Assembly (NCBI GenBank): GCA_902801365.1
Contig: CADCHY010000003.1
Span: 1 to 64,000, forward strand
DNA length: 64,000 bases
From: an uncultured Succiniclasticum sp.
GTDB taxonomy: Bacteria > Bacillota > Negativicutes > Acidaminococcales > Acidaminococcaceae
Direction: 5' to 3'
The translations under genes and the position numbers were made by a program. Below the pieces are notes generated by a model. That model was not told where the DNA came from and ran no database searches. It worked only from the letters and a program-made list of their open reading frames with translations. Below are positions 26,997 through 34,395 of this stretch, piece by piece; positions within the stretch are counted from its first letter, which is position 1; each line of letters begins with the position of its first letter.

Positions 26997-28217
26997 TTAA
27001 TTCCGGAAAAAATCTGTGAACTGTTTCCACCAGGCTGATGGGCAGCAGTAACTGCATTTTCCGCAATTATCTATTCGTGTTTCCCCAAAATAATGCAAAA
27101 TGTAATTACGCAGGCACCCGTCAGACCGACAAAAGTCCCACATTACCGCGAGAAGCTGCAGCGCCCGTTCCGGCTGATCCTGCTGCCGGGCCAGGGCTTT
27201 GCCAATATTCAGGTCTTCCCTGCTGTAAAACAGGGTGCACCGCGCATCCGCTCCGTTGCGCCCCGCCCTCCCCGCTTCCTGATAATATTCTTCCAGACTC
27301 TGGGGCATATTGTAATTGATGACGAACGCGATATCGCCCTTATCGACGCCCATGCCGTACGCGCTGGTAGCAACTATGATTTGCACCTGGCCGTTAATAA
27401 ACGCAGCCTGCGTTGCTGTCCGCTCCCCCACAGACAATCCGGCATGGTAGCGCGCGACATCATAACCATGCTGCCGCAGCAACCGGAAACAGCGTTCCAC
27501 ATTCTGATGGGTAGAACAATAAATGATGCCGCTTTTTCCTTTTACCTGCTCCAGTTCATCCAGCAGCGCCCGGTCTTTATCTGCCGGGGATTTTTTGGCA
27601 AAAAACAGATTGGGGCGGTCAAAGCTGCGGGTAATCACCACCGGGTCCGCAAGACCCAGGCTGCTGATTATATCCTGCCGTACCGCGGGTGTAGCCGTGG
27701 CGGTAAAGGCCGCATACAAAGGCCGCTTCGGCAGCCGTTCCACGAACGCCCGGATTTGCAGATAAGAAGGACGGAAATCGTGTCCCCACTGGGATACGCA
27801 ATGGGCTTCGTCCACCACCACAAAATCCGGCGGGCTCTTTAAGGCAAAACGGATAAACCGTTCATTCTGCAGCCGTTCCGGTGAAAGGTAGACCAGTTTA
27901 TAAACACCGGTATGAATATCATACATGACCTCGTTATACGTATGCTTACTCATACCGCTGTTGATACAGACGGCTGGAATATTATTCTGCTGCAGGTGGG
28001 CCACCTGGTCTTCCATCAGGGATATCAGCGGTGAAATGACGTACGTCAGCCCCGCCTGCATCAAAGCAGGCACCTGGAAGCAGACAGACTTGCCTGCGCC
28101 GGTCGGCAATATGGCAAGGCTGTCCCTGCCGCTGAGGATTGCGTCCACTACTCCCTTCTGCCCGGGACGGAAACTGTCATAGCCGAACCATTCTTTCAGT
28201 ATTGTTTCTGATTGCAA
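26997..28217 (-). CDS. Short RecQ-family ATP-dependent DNA helicase
   Basis: A 3'-5' helicase acting in recombination and fork repair. ~406 residues. Motifs: FRPGQKGVVDAIL, Walker A LPTGAGKS, VISPLISLMEDQV, DEAH box VVDEAHCVSQWGHDFRP, TATATPAVRQDI, QIIVATSAYGMGVDKGDI, QEAGRAGRNG. The RQC zinc cysteines are present (CRSDGCLRNYILHYFG, CGKCSYCC). The protein stops there and lacks the winged-helix and HRDC domains of full RecQ (~600 aa). TTG 28215-28217 with GGGGG at 7 nt is preferred, since the frame to 28277 runs into the palindromic element. It is probably cotranscribed with nth. Confidence 0.9.
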   Translation of the reverse strand: MQSETILKEWFGYDSFRPGQKGVVDAILSGRDSLAILPTGAGKSVCFQVPALMQAGLTYVISPLISLMEDQVAHLQQNNIPAVCINSGMSKHTYNEVMYDIHTGVYKLVYLSPERLQNERFIRFALKSPPDFVVVDEAHCVSQWGHDFRPSYLQIRAFVERLPKRPLYAAFTATATPAVRQDIISSLGLADPVVITRSFDRPNLFFAKKSPADKDRALLDELEQVKGKSGIIYCSTHQNVERCFRLLRQHGYDVARYHAGLSVGERTATQAAFINGQVQIIVATSAYGMGVDKGDIAFVINYNMPQSLEEYYQEAGRAGRNGADARCTLFYSREDLNIGKALARQQDQPERALQLLAVMWDFCRSDGCLRNYILHYFGETRIDNCGKCSYCCPSAWWKQFTDFFRN

Positions 28218-28259
28218 ATAAGCACCCCCAGAATATTTAATTAAAAATTGATAAAAAGA

Positions 28260-28443
28260 TAATATAGCCACTGGCATGACGACGCAAAACCGTTCGCGTT
28301 TGCTATTTCATGGATTCATTTGCCTGTGGCTTCGAAACTCGGGCTTCGCCCTCAGACAGTCTCGCCACGACGGCAAATTTCACCTCATGAAATTTCGCAA
28401 ACACTCACGATGTTTTGCTTACGTCTTGCCAGTTACCATATTA
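28260..28443. repeat. 184-nt imperfect palindromic element between nth and recQ
   Basis: The gap folds into one long interrupted hairpin. Arms pair from the outside inwards: TAATAT, ACTGGCA, GACG, GCAAAAC, GTTTGC, ATTTCATG, ATTTGCC, GTGGC. The apex is GGGC-TTC-GCCC (28341-28351). The right arm is ~10 nt longer through bulges. The ends carry TA on each side, as MITE-like elements with TA target duplications do. It contains no plausible gene. It starts one base before the nth stop codon and ends before the recQ ribosome site. An RNA copy would form a stable hairpin. No second copy was noticed in the window. Confidence 0.75.
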
Positions 28444-29097
28444 CTATTTATCTTTTACTTCTTCTTTACAATTCTTCTCTTTGAACGGGCACAACTGTAA
28501 ACACACGCATTCGTCGCATAATGGTTTGCGCGCTTTACAGGTGAGACGTCCGTGCCAGATGAACCAGTGGTGGGAATCCGCCCACTTGGTTTTGGGTATC
28601 AGTTTCTGCAGATCCAGTTCCGTGGCTTCCGGCGTTTTTGCGTTCGAAAGTCCCAGACGGTGGGACGTGCGGAACACATGGGTGTCCACCGCAATGGCCG
28701 GAATTTTGTAAACCACACTGGCAATCACATCCGCCGTTTTGCGTCCTACTCCCGGCAGTTTCATCAAAGTAGGAATGTCTTTGGGAATCTCACCACCGAA
28801 TTCTTCCGTCAGCATGTGGCACATGCCCAGCAGGTTTTTGGCTTTGGCCCGGTACAGACCGCAGTCACGGATTTCCTCTTCCAGTTGTTCCTGGGTCAGC
28901 GCCCCCATTTTTTCCGGCGTGTTCAGCCGCGGGAAAATGCGGGCTGTAATTTTGTTGATCCGTTCGTCCGTACATTGGGCTGACATGATGACGGCGCACA
29001 GTAATTCAAAGGGAGAATTGTAATGCAGCGCTGTACCGATCCCATTGTACCGTTTTTCCAGCGCGGCAATGATTTCCTGTTTGTCTTTTTTACGCAT
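28444..29097 (-). CDS. nth: Endonuclease III
   Basis: A DNA glycosylase/AP lyase removing oxidised pyrimidines. 217 residues. It has the helix-hairpin-helix LMKLPGVGRKTADVI, with catalytic Lys in the GRKTAD segment and catalytic Asp in AVDTHVFR. The C-terminal 4Fe-4S loop is CKARKPLCDECVCLQLC (C-x6-C-x2-C-x5-C type). ATG 29095-29097 has GAGG 8 nt upstream; the frame is open to 29142, overlapping the terminator of the preceding gene, so the longer form is rejected. It is followed by the palindromic element, then recQ. Confidence 0.95.
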   Translation of the reverse strand: MRKKDKQEIIAALEKRYNGIGTALHYNSPFELLCAVIMSAQCTDERINKITARIFPRLNTPEKMGALTQEQLEEEIRDCGLYRAKAKNLLGMCHMLTEEFGGEIPKDIPTLMKLPGVGRKTADVIASVVYKIPAIAVDTHVFRTSHRLGLSNAKTPEATELDLQKLIPKTKWADSHHWFIWHGRLTCKARKPLCDECVCLQLCPFKEKNCKEEVKDK

Positions 29098-29113
29098 TTC
29101 ATGCACCTCGTTG

Positions 29114-29151
29114 TAAAAAAAGCAGCCCTCAGTACAGACCAAGAGCTGCTT
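29114..29151 (-). terminator. Intrinsic terminator after the DUF711 gene
   Basis: AAGCAGC pairs with GCTGCTT around an 18-nt interior that also pairs partly. The minus strand then has seven T. It begins 8 nt after the stop codon and just upstream of nth. Confidence 0.8.
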
Positions 29152-29158
29152 CGTTTTA

Positions 29159-30523
29159 TCAGTTCGTCAGGCTGCGCACCGGAGCCGGAATACGGCCTCC
29201 CCGCGCAATAAAGGTGTCTGCCTTAAATTTGCTGACTGCCATAATGGGCGCATGTCCCAAAAGACCGCCGAACTCCACTTTATCACCCACGCCTTTGCCC
29301 GGAACGGGAATGACGCGCACCGCCGTGGTCTTGTTGTTGATCATTCCAATCGCAGATTCGTCCGCAATAATCGCCGCAATGGTTTCTGCGGAAGTATCGC
29401 CGGGGATAGCAATCATATCCAGACCGACGGAGCAGACGCAGGTCATGGCTTCCAGCTTTTCCAGGCACAGGCTGCCGCGTTCTACCGCCGCAATCATGCC
29501 CGCGTCCTCGCTGACAGGAATAAACGCGCCGGACAGGCCGCCCACATAGCTGGACGCCATCAGTCCGCCCTTTTTTACCGCATCATTCAGCATGGCAAGG
29601 GTTGCCGTGGTACCGGGACCGCCGCAGCTTTCCAGACCTATCTCTTCCAAAATGTGCGCTACCGAATCGCCGACTGCCGGTGTGGGCGCCAGCGACAGGT
29701 CGATGATGCCGAACTGTGTGTTCAGCCGTTTCGCCGCTTCCTGGGCCACCAACTGCCCAACCCGGGTAATTTTAAAAGCGGTACGTTTGATCACTTCCGC
29801 CACTGCACCGATGTCCTGCCCACGGACTGCTTCCAGCGCATGTTTCACCACGCCGGGTCCGCTGACGCCGACACTGACTACGGATTCCGGTTCTGTTACC
29901 CCATGGAAAGCGCCGGCCATAAAGGGATTATCGTTTACCGCATTGCAGAACACCACCAGCTTCGCACAGCCGATAGCATCGTTAGCTGCCGTCTTTTCCG
30001 CCGTTTCTTTCACCACGCGGCCCATCTCCGCCACCGCGTCCATGTTGATGCCGGCCTTGGTTGAACCGACGTTGACAGAAGAGCAGACCACTTCCGTTGT
30101 GGCCAGCGCTTCCGGAATAGAGGCAATCAGATTACGGTCACCTTTTGTATAGCCTTTGTCTACCAGCGCACTGAAGCCACCGATAAAATTTACCCCCACT
30201 TCATGGGCCGCTTTGTCCAGCGCTTTTGCCAGGGGTACATAATCCGCCGTATCGCAGCTTTCACCCACTATGGAGATCGGCGTTACGGAAATGCGCTTAT
30301 TGATAATCGGCACACCCAGGTCTGACTCAATATCTTCCCCGGTCTGTACCAGCTTTTCCGCTTTTTTGGTAATTTTATCATAGATTTTATCCGCACAGAC
30401 TTTCACATCCGGATGTCCGCAGTCCCGCAGGCTGATGCCCATAGTAATAGTACGCACATCCAGATTGTGATGTGTGATCATCTGCGTGGTTTCCAGTACA
30501 TCATTAAAGGTTAACACTGACAT
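29159..30523 (-). CDS. DUF711 / UPF0210 family protein
   Basis: A conserved 454-residue cytoplasmic protein often annotated PFL family. Family-typical segments: [108 protein letters not shown], and a Gly-rich C-terminus with [15 protein letters not shown]. No catalytic role is established for the family. It directly follows an ACT-domain gene (14-nt gap), the arrangement seen in many Firmicutes, suggesting a ligand-sensing pair. Confidence 0.92.
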   Translation of the reverse strand: MSVLTFNDVLETTQMITHHNLDVRTITMGISLRDCGHPDVKVCADKIYDKITKKAEKLVQTGEDIESDLGVPIINKRISVTPISIVGESCDTADYVPLAKALDKAAHEVGVNFIGGFSALVDKGYTKGDRNLIASIPEALATTEVVCSSVNVGSTKAGINMDAVAEMGRVVKETAEKTAANDAIGCAKLVVFCNAVNDNPFMAGAFHGVTEPESVVSVGVSGPGVVKHALEAVRGQDIGAVAEVIKRTAFKITRVGQLVAQEAAKRLNTQFGIIDLSLAPTPAVGDSVAHILEEIGLESCGGPGTTATLAMLNDAVKKGGLMASSYVGGLSGAFIPVSEDAGMIAAVERGSLCLEKLEAMTCVCSVGLDMIAIPGDTSAETIAAIIADESAIGMINNKTTAVRVIPVPGKGVGDKVEFGGLLGHAPIMAVSKFKADTFIARGGRIPAPVRSLTN

Positions 30524-30537
30524 GACGATCCCCCCGT

Positions 30538-30807
30538 TTAAATCTGATGCATGGCAGTGAAGATATCTTCACTCTGCACACGAATCTCCAGGCCGATTTC
30601 TTTCGACAGCCTGTCCAGATGTTCTTTCAGTGTCTTAATGCTCATTTTGGAATCCGTCATATCCGCAATCAGTACCATATTGAAGAAACCGTCCATAATA
30701 TTCTGGTTAATATTCAGGACGTTGACCTGATTATTGGCAAGTATATTCGTAACTTTGGCGATAATGCCAACCTTATCCTGTCCTACTACAGTAACAACAA
30801 TGCGCAT
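30538..30807 (-). CDS. ACT domain protein (UPF0237 family)
   Basis: An 89-residue stand-alone ACT domain that likely binds an amino acid or other small ligand. Sequence [50 protein letters not shown] has the glycine turn DKVGIIA and the beta-alpha-beta pattern. AGGGG precedes ATG 30805-30807; the frame is open to 30837 without a better site. First gene of a two-gene operon with DUF711. Confidence 0.92.
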   Translation of the reverse strand: MRIVVTVVGQDKVGIIAKVTNILANNQVNVLNINQNIMDGFFNMVLIADMTDSKMSIKTLKEHLDRLSKEIGLEIRVQSEDIFTAMHQI

Positions 30808-30897
30808 TGTTATTCCCCTCTCCTTTGCTCTCCGCAAAATTAAAATTGAGGAAACGTAATGACTCCGTTTCCTTTAAGGCTTTCCGCCGTAATGTTT

Positions 30898-30926
30898 ATT
30901 TTACCACACTTTTTCTGAGATGTGCA
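30898..30926 (-). promoter_or_regulatory. Promoter of the ACT-DUF711 operon
   Basis: Minus-strand -35 TGCACA (30921-30926), 17-nt spacer, -10 TAAAAT (30898-30903) with extended TGG. Downstream, the leader carries a perfect GGAAACG/CGTTTCC hairpin (30850-30873) about 45 nt before the ACT start. Its role is unknown. Confidence 0.65.
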
Positions 30927-31003
30927 GAATACAGGAAAAACTTTTAAAAAACTATAGCACTTTTAATATTGCTATGGGAAATTTACAACGGGTACAGCAT
31001 TCT

Positions 31004-31663
31004 TTAAACCCGTTTCTGCAAAAATGCAAAGACTTCAGCAGGCACCTCTATGATCGTTCCGGCATGCTGCTCTTCCAGAAATCTTCTTCCCTTAAAGCCC
31101 CAGGCCACACTGATGCAGGGAATGCCCGCATTGGCTGCCGCTTCCAGATCCACTTCCGAATCGCCCACGTAAACGGCGTTCGAACTGTCAGCCTGCAGGT
31201 TTTTCATAGCCTCCCAGATCAGATCGGGCGCGGGCTTTTTGGCAACGCCCTGGCGTTCCCCGGACACGGAAGCAAAGATACCCGGAAAATATTCGGGAAT
31301 CAGTTCCTGCACCGCAAAATCCGGTTTGTTGGAAACCACGCCCAGAGAATAACCCTGTTGTACCAGTTCCTGTAACATCTCCATGATGCCGGGATACGGA
31401 CCCGTATGGTCTTTGCAATGGACTTTATAATAAATATCAAAATCCTGCCGCACCTTCTCCAGCGCAGCTTCGATCTGTCCGTCCGGCACAGCCCGTTCGA
31501 TCAGCTTACGCGCGCCATTGCCCACGAACCGGCGGATCTCATCAATCGTCCGCTCCGGAAAACCGTTGACACGCAATGCGTAATTGGTTCCCTCCGCCAA
31601 ATCCGCCAGCGTATCCAGCAGCGTGCCGTCCAAATCAAAAATGATTGCTTTATATCGTTTCAT
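31004..31663 (-). CDS. gph: HAD-family phosphatase, phosphoglycolate phosphatase-like
   Basis: A hydrolase for small phosphate esters (2-phosphoglycolate or similar). 219 residues. HAD motifs: I AIIFDLDGTLLDTL, II GVVSNKP, III Lys in VAKKPAPDL, IV VYVGDSEVDLEAAANAG. The helical cap lies between motifs I and II, so it is subclass I. The start is ATG 31661-31663, overlapping the PTS IIA stop as ATGA; the frame is open upstream inside that gene, but coupling makes this start likely. Specificity among Gph, PpaX and beta-PGM-like members is not resolved. Confidence 0.85.
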   Translation of the reverse strand: MKRYKAIIFDLDGTLLDTLADLAEGTNYALRVNGFPERTIDEIRRFVGNGARKLIERAVPDGQIEAALEKVRQDFDIYYKVHCKDHTGPYPGIMEMLQELVQQGYSLGVVSNKPDFAVQELIPEYFPGIFASVSGERQGVAKKPAPDLIWEAMKNLQADSSNAVYVGDSEVDLEAAANAGIPCISVAWGFKGRRFLEEQHAGTIIEVPAEVFAFLQKRV

Positions 31664-32136
31664 AAAATTTCCACCGCATCTTCCAGCGCTTTTACGTTTC
31701 CCGCTTTCAACAGCGCCACCTCTTTGCCCTCCGGCAGATCGGTAAACACACAAAGGCATGCATCGGAGGGAGTGTTGGCTTTCACATAAGCCGTGTCAAA
31801 TGTCATCAGCTTATCGCCTTTCTTCACTTCCTGCCCGTTTTCCACAAATACGGTAAAGCCATTTCCTTTCAGATTTACCGTATCAATGCCGATGTGCAGC
31901 ATATATTCTGTACCGTCTTTTGCGGTGAGTCCCATGGCGTGCTTCGTTTCAAAAACAAAATTCACCGTGCTGTCAGCTGGCGCGAATACTTCTCCGTCAG
32001 CCGGCCGGACCATGAAGCCGTCTCCGTTCATCTTTTCCGCAAACGCTTCGTCCGGTGTTTCTGTTATGGAACAAAGCTTTCCCGTAAACGGACTTGCAAA
32101 CGTATCTTTCTTTTTCCCAAATATAGAACCAAACAT
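31660..32136 (-). CDS. PTS glucose-type IIA protein (EIIA-Glc/Crr-like)
   Basis: A phosphocarrier of the sugar phosphotransferase system. 158 residues. The catalytic histidine lies in EYMLHIGIDTVNLKGNGF (His81) and its partner in FETKHAMGL (His66). The N-terminal part includes ASPFTGKLCSITETPDEAF and DGFMVRPADGEVFAPADS. It is slightly shorter than E. coli Crr (169). No IIB or IIC gene is adjacent; the neighbours are a HAD phosphatase (ATGA overlap downstream) and DUF2905 upstream. It may serve a distant permease or act in regulation. Confidence 0.93.
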   Translation of the reverse strand: MFGSIFGKKKDTFASPFTGKLCSITETPDEAFAEKMNGDGFMVRPADGEVFAPADSTVNFVFETKHAMGLTAKDGTEYMLHIGIDTVNLKGNGFTVFVENGQEVKKGDKLMTFDTAYVKANTPSDACLCVFTDLPEGKEVALLKAGNVKALEDAVEIL

Positions 32137-32175
32137 AACCGAAATCCTTTCATTACGTAATGTAGTGTTTAACTA

Positions 32176-32388
32176 TCAACGGAACAGATGCGCCAGCACG
32201 CTTAACACAATACTGATGACGATACAGCTCACCCAGGGAAAATAGAAACTGCCATGCTTTCCTTCCATATGGATATCTCCCGGCAGGTTGCCAAAAGGAA
32301 ATATCTTGCTGCCAAAATGAATGACCACGCCCGCAATGATTAAAACGATTCCCAGCTGGATCAGCATTTTCCCCAAACCGTCAGACAT
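32176..32388 (-). CDS. DUF2905 small membrane protein
   Basis: 70 residues with two membrane helices (LIQLGIVLIIAGVVIHFG and WVSCIVISIVLSVLAHLF). The linking segment FPFGNLPGDIHMEGKHGSFYFP is typical of DUF2905. AAGGAAGG precedes the ATG. It probably heads a DUF2905-PTS IIA-gph operon from its own promoter. Function unknown. Confidence 0.9.
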   Translation of the reverse strand: MSDGLGKMLIQLGIVLIIAGVVIHFGSKIFPFGNLPGDIHMEGKHGSFYFPWVSCIVISIVLSVLAHLFR

Positions 32389-32431
32389 GTTGCACCTTCC
32401 TTAAAAATATAGTAGCATTTCTTTTCGTTTT

Positions 32432-32460
32432 ATTATAAAATATATAGCAGTAAAAACCAA
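32432..32460 (-). promoter_or_regulatory. Promoter of the DUF2905 operon
   Basis: Minus-strand -35 TTGGTT (32455-32460), 17-nt spacer, -10 TATAAT (32432-32437). The intergenic A+T-rich gap is shared with the divergent tautomerase gene. Confidence 0.7.
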
Positions 32461-32514
32461 CTGTTTTTTCACAGATTCCATATGTCATTTCAATTTCGAG
32501 AGGAGATTTTTATT

Positions 32515-32952
32515 ATGCCTTATGTAAACATCAAAATTACAAAAGAAGGTAACGTCACTCCGGAACAGAAACGCCAGCTGATTGAAGGCGCTACCAAACT
32601 GCTGGCCGATGTGCTGCACAAAAACACCAAAACTCTGGTTGTAACCATCGATGAAGTAGATATGGATAACTGGGGTATCGGCGGCGTGCCCGTAACGGAA
32701 CTCCGTAAGATCGCTAAAGAAAAAGCAGCGGCGGAAGCCAAAGCTGCCGAAGCTGCAGCTAAAGAAAAAGCCAAGGCAAAAAAGAAAGCGGAAAAAGAAA
32801 TGGCCAAAGCCGCCAAGGCAGAAGAAAAAGCAAAAAAGGAAGCCGAAAAAGTTGCCGCCAAAGCCGCTGAAGCTGCAGCTAAAGAAGAAGCAAAAACAAA
32901 AAAGGCCGAAGAAAAAGCAGCTAAAAAAGAGAAAAAATCAAAGAAAAAATAA
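32515..32952 (+). CDS. 4-oxalocrotonate tautomerase-family protein with a long Lys/Ala-rich tail
   Basis: Residues 1-62 are a 4-OT-type tautomerase: PYVNIKITKEG with the catalytic Pro2, then a KRQLIEGATKLLADVL helix and VVTIDEVDMDNWGIGGVPV. Such proteins normally end there. Here ~82 more residues follow (64-145), made almost only of Ala, Lys and Glu in a heptad-like pattern. The tail contains a repeated DNA unit (GCTGAAGCTGCAGCTAAAGAA-like at 32745 and 32867). It predicts one long charged helix or a histone-like nucleic-acid-binding tail. GAGGAG precedes ATG 32515. A strong terminator follows. Confidence 0.88.
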   Translation: MPYVNIKITKEGNVTPEQKRQLIEGATKLLADVLHKNTKTLVVTIDEVDMDNWGIGGVPVTELRKIAKEKAAAEAKAAEAAAKEKAKAKKKAEKEMAKAAKAEEKAKKEAEKVAAKAAEAAAKEEAKTKKAEEKAAKKEKKSKKK

Positions 32953-32962
32953 TTCAACAAAT

Positions 32963-32988
32963 AACGCCTGCCATCCGGCAGGCGTTTT
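32963..32988 (+). terminator. Intrinsic terminator between the tautomerase and nitrogenase-like genes
   Basis: AACGCCTGCC-ATCC-GGCAGGCGTT perfect stem followed by TTTG. It lies 10 nt after the tautomerase stop. The T tract is short, so readthrough is possible. Confidence 0.8.
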
Positions 32989-33042
32989 GCAACAATGAAC
33001 GCCCTGCTGCCGAAGCAAACAATAATTCAAAGGCAAAAGATA

Positions 33043-34395
33043 ATGGAAAAAGTTACCACAAGCAAACATACTCATAAACATAATAACAAATTAGCAACAA
33101 AATGGCTGTTTACCAAAAACCGTTCCTGCAGTTGCACCATGCCCGGTGTGTGGCGTGCGGTCAGTTTCTGCGACGGCTGCGCGGTCATCTTCCACAGCCC
33201 ATTAGGTTGCGCCCATGTGGCGATGCTGATGGATCTGGGCGCCCAATACCGGATCATCGGCGACCACCAAAATGAAAATCTGGATGCCGTGCCCCTTATC
33301 GCTTCTAACCTGCAGGAAAAGGACACCATCTTCGGCGGTGTGGAAAAACTGCGGGGCTGCATCAACCACGTTATGAAAACCTGGCAACCCAAATGTCTGA
33401 TCATTGCCACATCCTGCGTAGCGGGCGTCATCGGGGACGACGTGGAACAGGAAGCCGAAGATGCGGAAGCAGAATATCACATCCCTGTCCTCTGCGTTCC
33501 CTATGGTGGTTTTCTGGGCGGTGAATATTCCGACGGCTATTTCCAGACAGTGCGGCTGATTATGGATCGCTTCATCCAACCGCAGCCGAAAGTTCCGAAC
33601 CGGGTCCTGCTGTTTGGCGACCAGATGGGACCCTGTGGCCAGTACGCCCGGGAGGTAAAACGGCTGCTTTCGTATTTTGATTTGGAAGTAAAATGGCAGT
33701 TCCCAGGCTACGTTCCTTTTGAGGAGTGGAGTGAACTGTCCACGGCTTCCCTACTTATTCCGCTGAATTACGCAGGACAGACACAGGGCGGTCTGGAAAA
33801 GACAGCTGCCTCATGGGCGGAACAGTTTGGCACCCCTTCCATCCGGGATGTTTACCCCGTAGGCTGGCACAACACCTGCGCGTGGCTGCGTAAGATTGCG
33901 GAATTTGTGAAAGACGAAGTAAAAGGCGAAGCCGTGATCCGGCAGGAAGAAGAACGGCTGAAGGGGTACGTAAAATCCATTTTACCCGTGACCCAAAACA
34001 AAAAAGCGGTGCTGGGCATCGGCCGCGGCCCCCGCTGGTACAACCCGGCAGAAACATTAAATACCATACAGCGGATGCAGATGAACCTGTCGGCTGTGAT
34101 CCTGTACGATAAACTGATGGACGAAGAAAGAGATGCTGTCATCGCCGCTGTGGAAGACTGGAAAAAGGCGGCGCAGTTTCCGGACATTCCGCTTATCACC
34201 AACGGCGATTATACAGACTGTCTGGAACAGGCAGACGTGCTGCTGACCACAGACGAACTGCCCGGCAATCCGGTGAAGCAGTTCTTCATCCCCATGGTTC
34301 CCCTGGCCGGAACCGATGGCGAGCTCATTGTGATGCGTACCATTTACCGGTTACTGTGCCGGTACGGAAACAAAGGAGGGATTGCGTATGCGTGA
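33043..34395 (+). CDS. Nitrogenase component 1-like protein (NifD/NifE-type half)
   Basis: 450 residues of the oxidoreductase/nitrogenase component 1 family, which holds iron-sulfur or complex metal clusters and takes electrons from a NifH-like Fe protein. Cluster-type cysteines are Cys56 in HSPLGCAHVA and Cys125 in IATSCVAGVIGDDV, with additional Cys29/31/43/46 (CSC, FCDGC). The NifD/E signature EKDTIFGGVEKL is present. C-terminal Rossmann-like segments follow (VPNRVLLFGDQMGPCGQYAREVKRLL). ATG 33043 is chosen with weak AAAGG upstream; the frame opens at 32995. It overlaps the next gene by 8 nt. No NifH, NifB or BchL-like gene is in the window, so the substrate is unknown. True nitrogen fixation is not supported. 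Confidence 0.88.
   Translation: MEKVTTSKHTHKHNNKLATKWLFTKNRSCSCTMPGVWRAVSFCDGCAVIFHSPLGCAHVAMLMDLGAQYRIIGDHQNENLDAVPLIASNLQEKDTIFGGVEKLRGCINHVMKTWQPKCLIIATSCVAGVIGDDVEQEAEDAEAEYHIPVLCVPYGGFLGGEYSDGYFQTVRLIMDRFIQPQPKVPNRVLLFGDQMGPCGQYAREVKRLLSYFDLEVKWQFPGYVPFEEWSELSTASLLIPLNYAGQTQGGLEKTAASWAEQFGTPSIRDVYPVGWHNTCAWLRKIAEFVKDEVKGEAVIRQEEERLKGYVKSILPVTQNKKAVLGIGRGPRWYNPAETLNTIQRMQMNLSAVILYDKLMDEERDAVIAAVEDWKKAAQFPDIPLITNGDYTDCLEQADVLLTTDELPGNPVKQFFIPMVPLAGTDGELIVMRTIYRLLCRYGNKGGIAYA

Noticed and set aside
28218-28277. Longer RecQ start at 28277
   Set aside because: The extra codons lie partly in the palindromic element, and GGGGG with 7-nt spacing supports TTG 28217.
28270-28443. CRISPR repeats in the nth-recQ gap
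   Set aside because: The repeats are inverted, not direct, with no spacer periodicity and no cas genes anywhere in the window.
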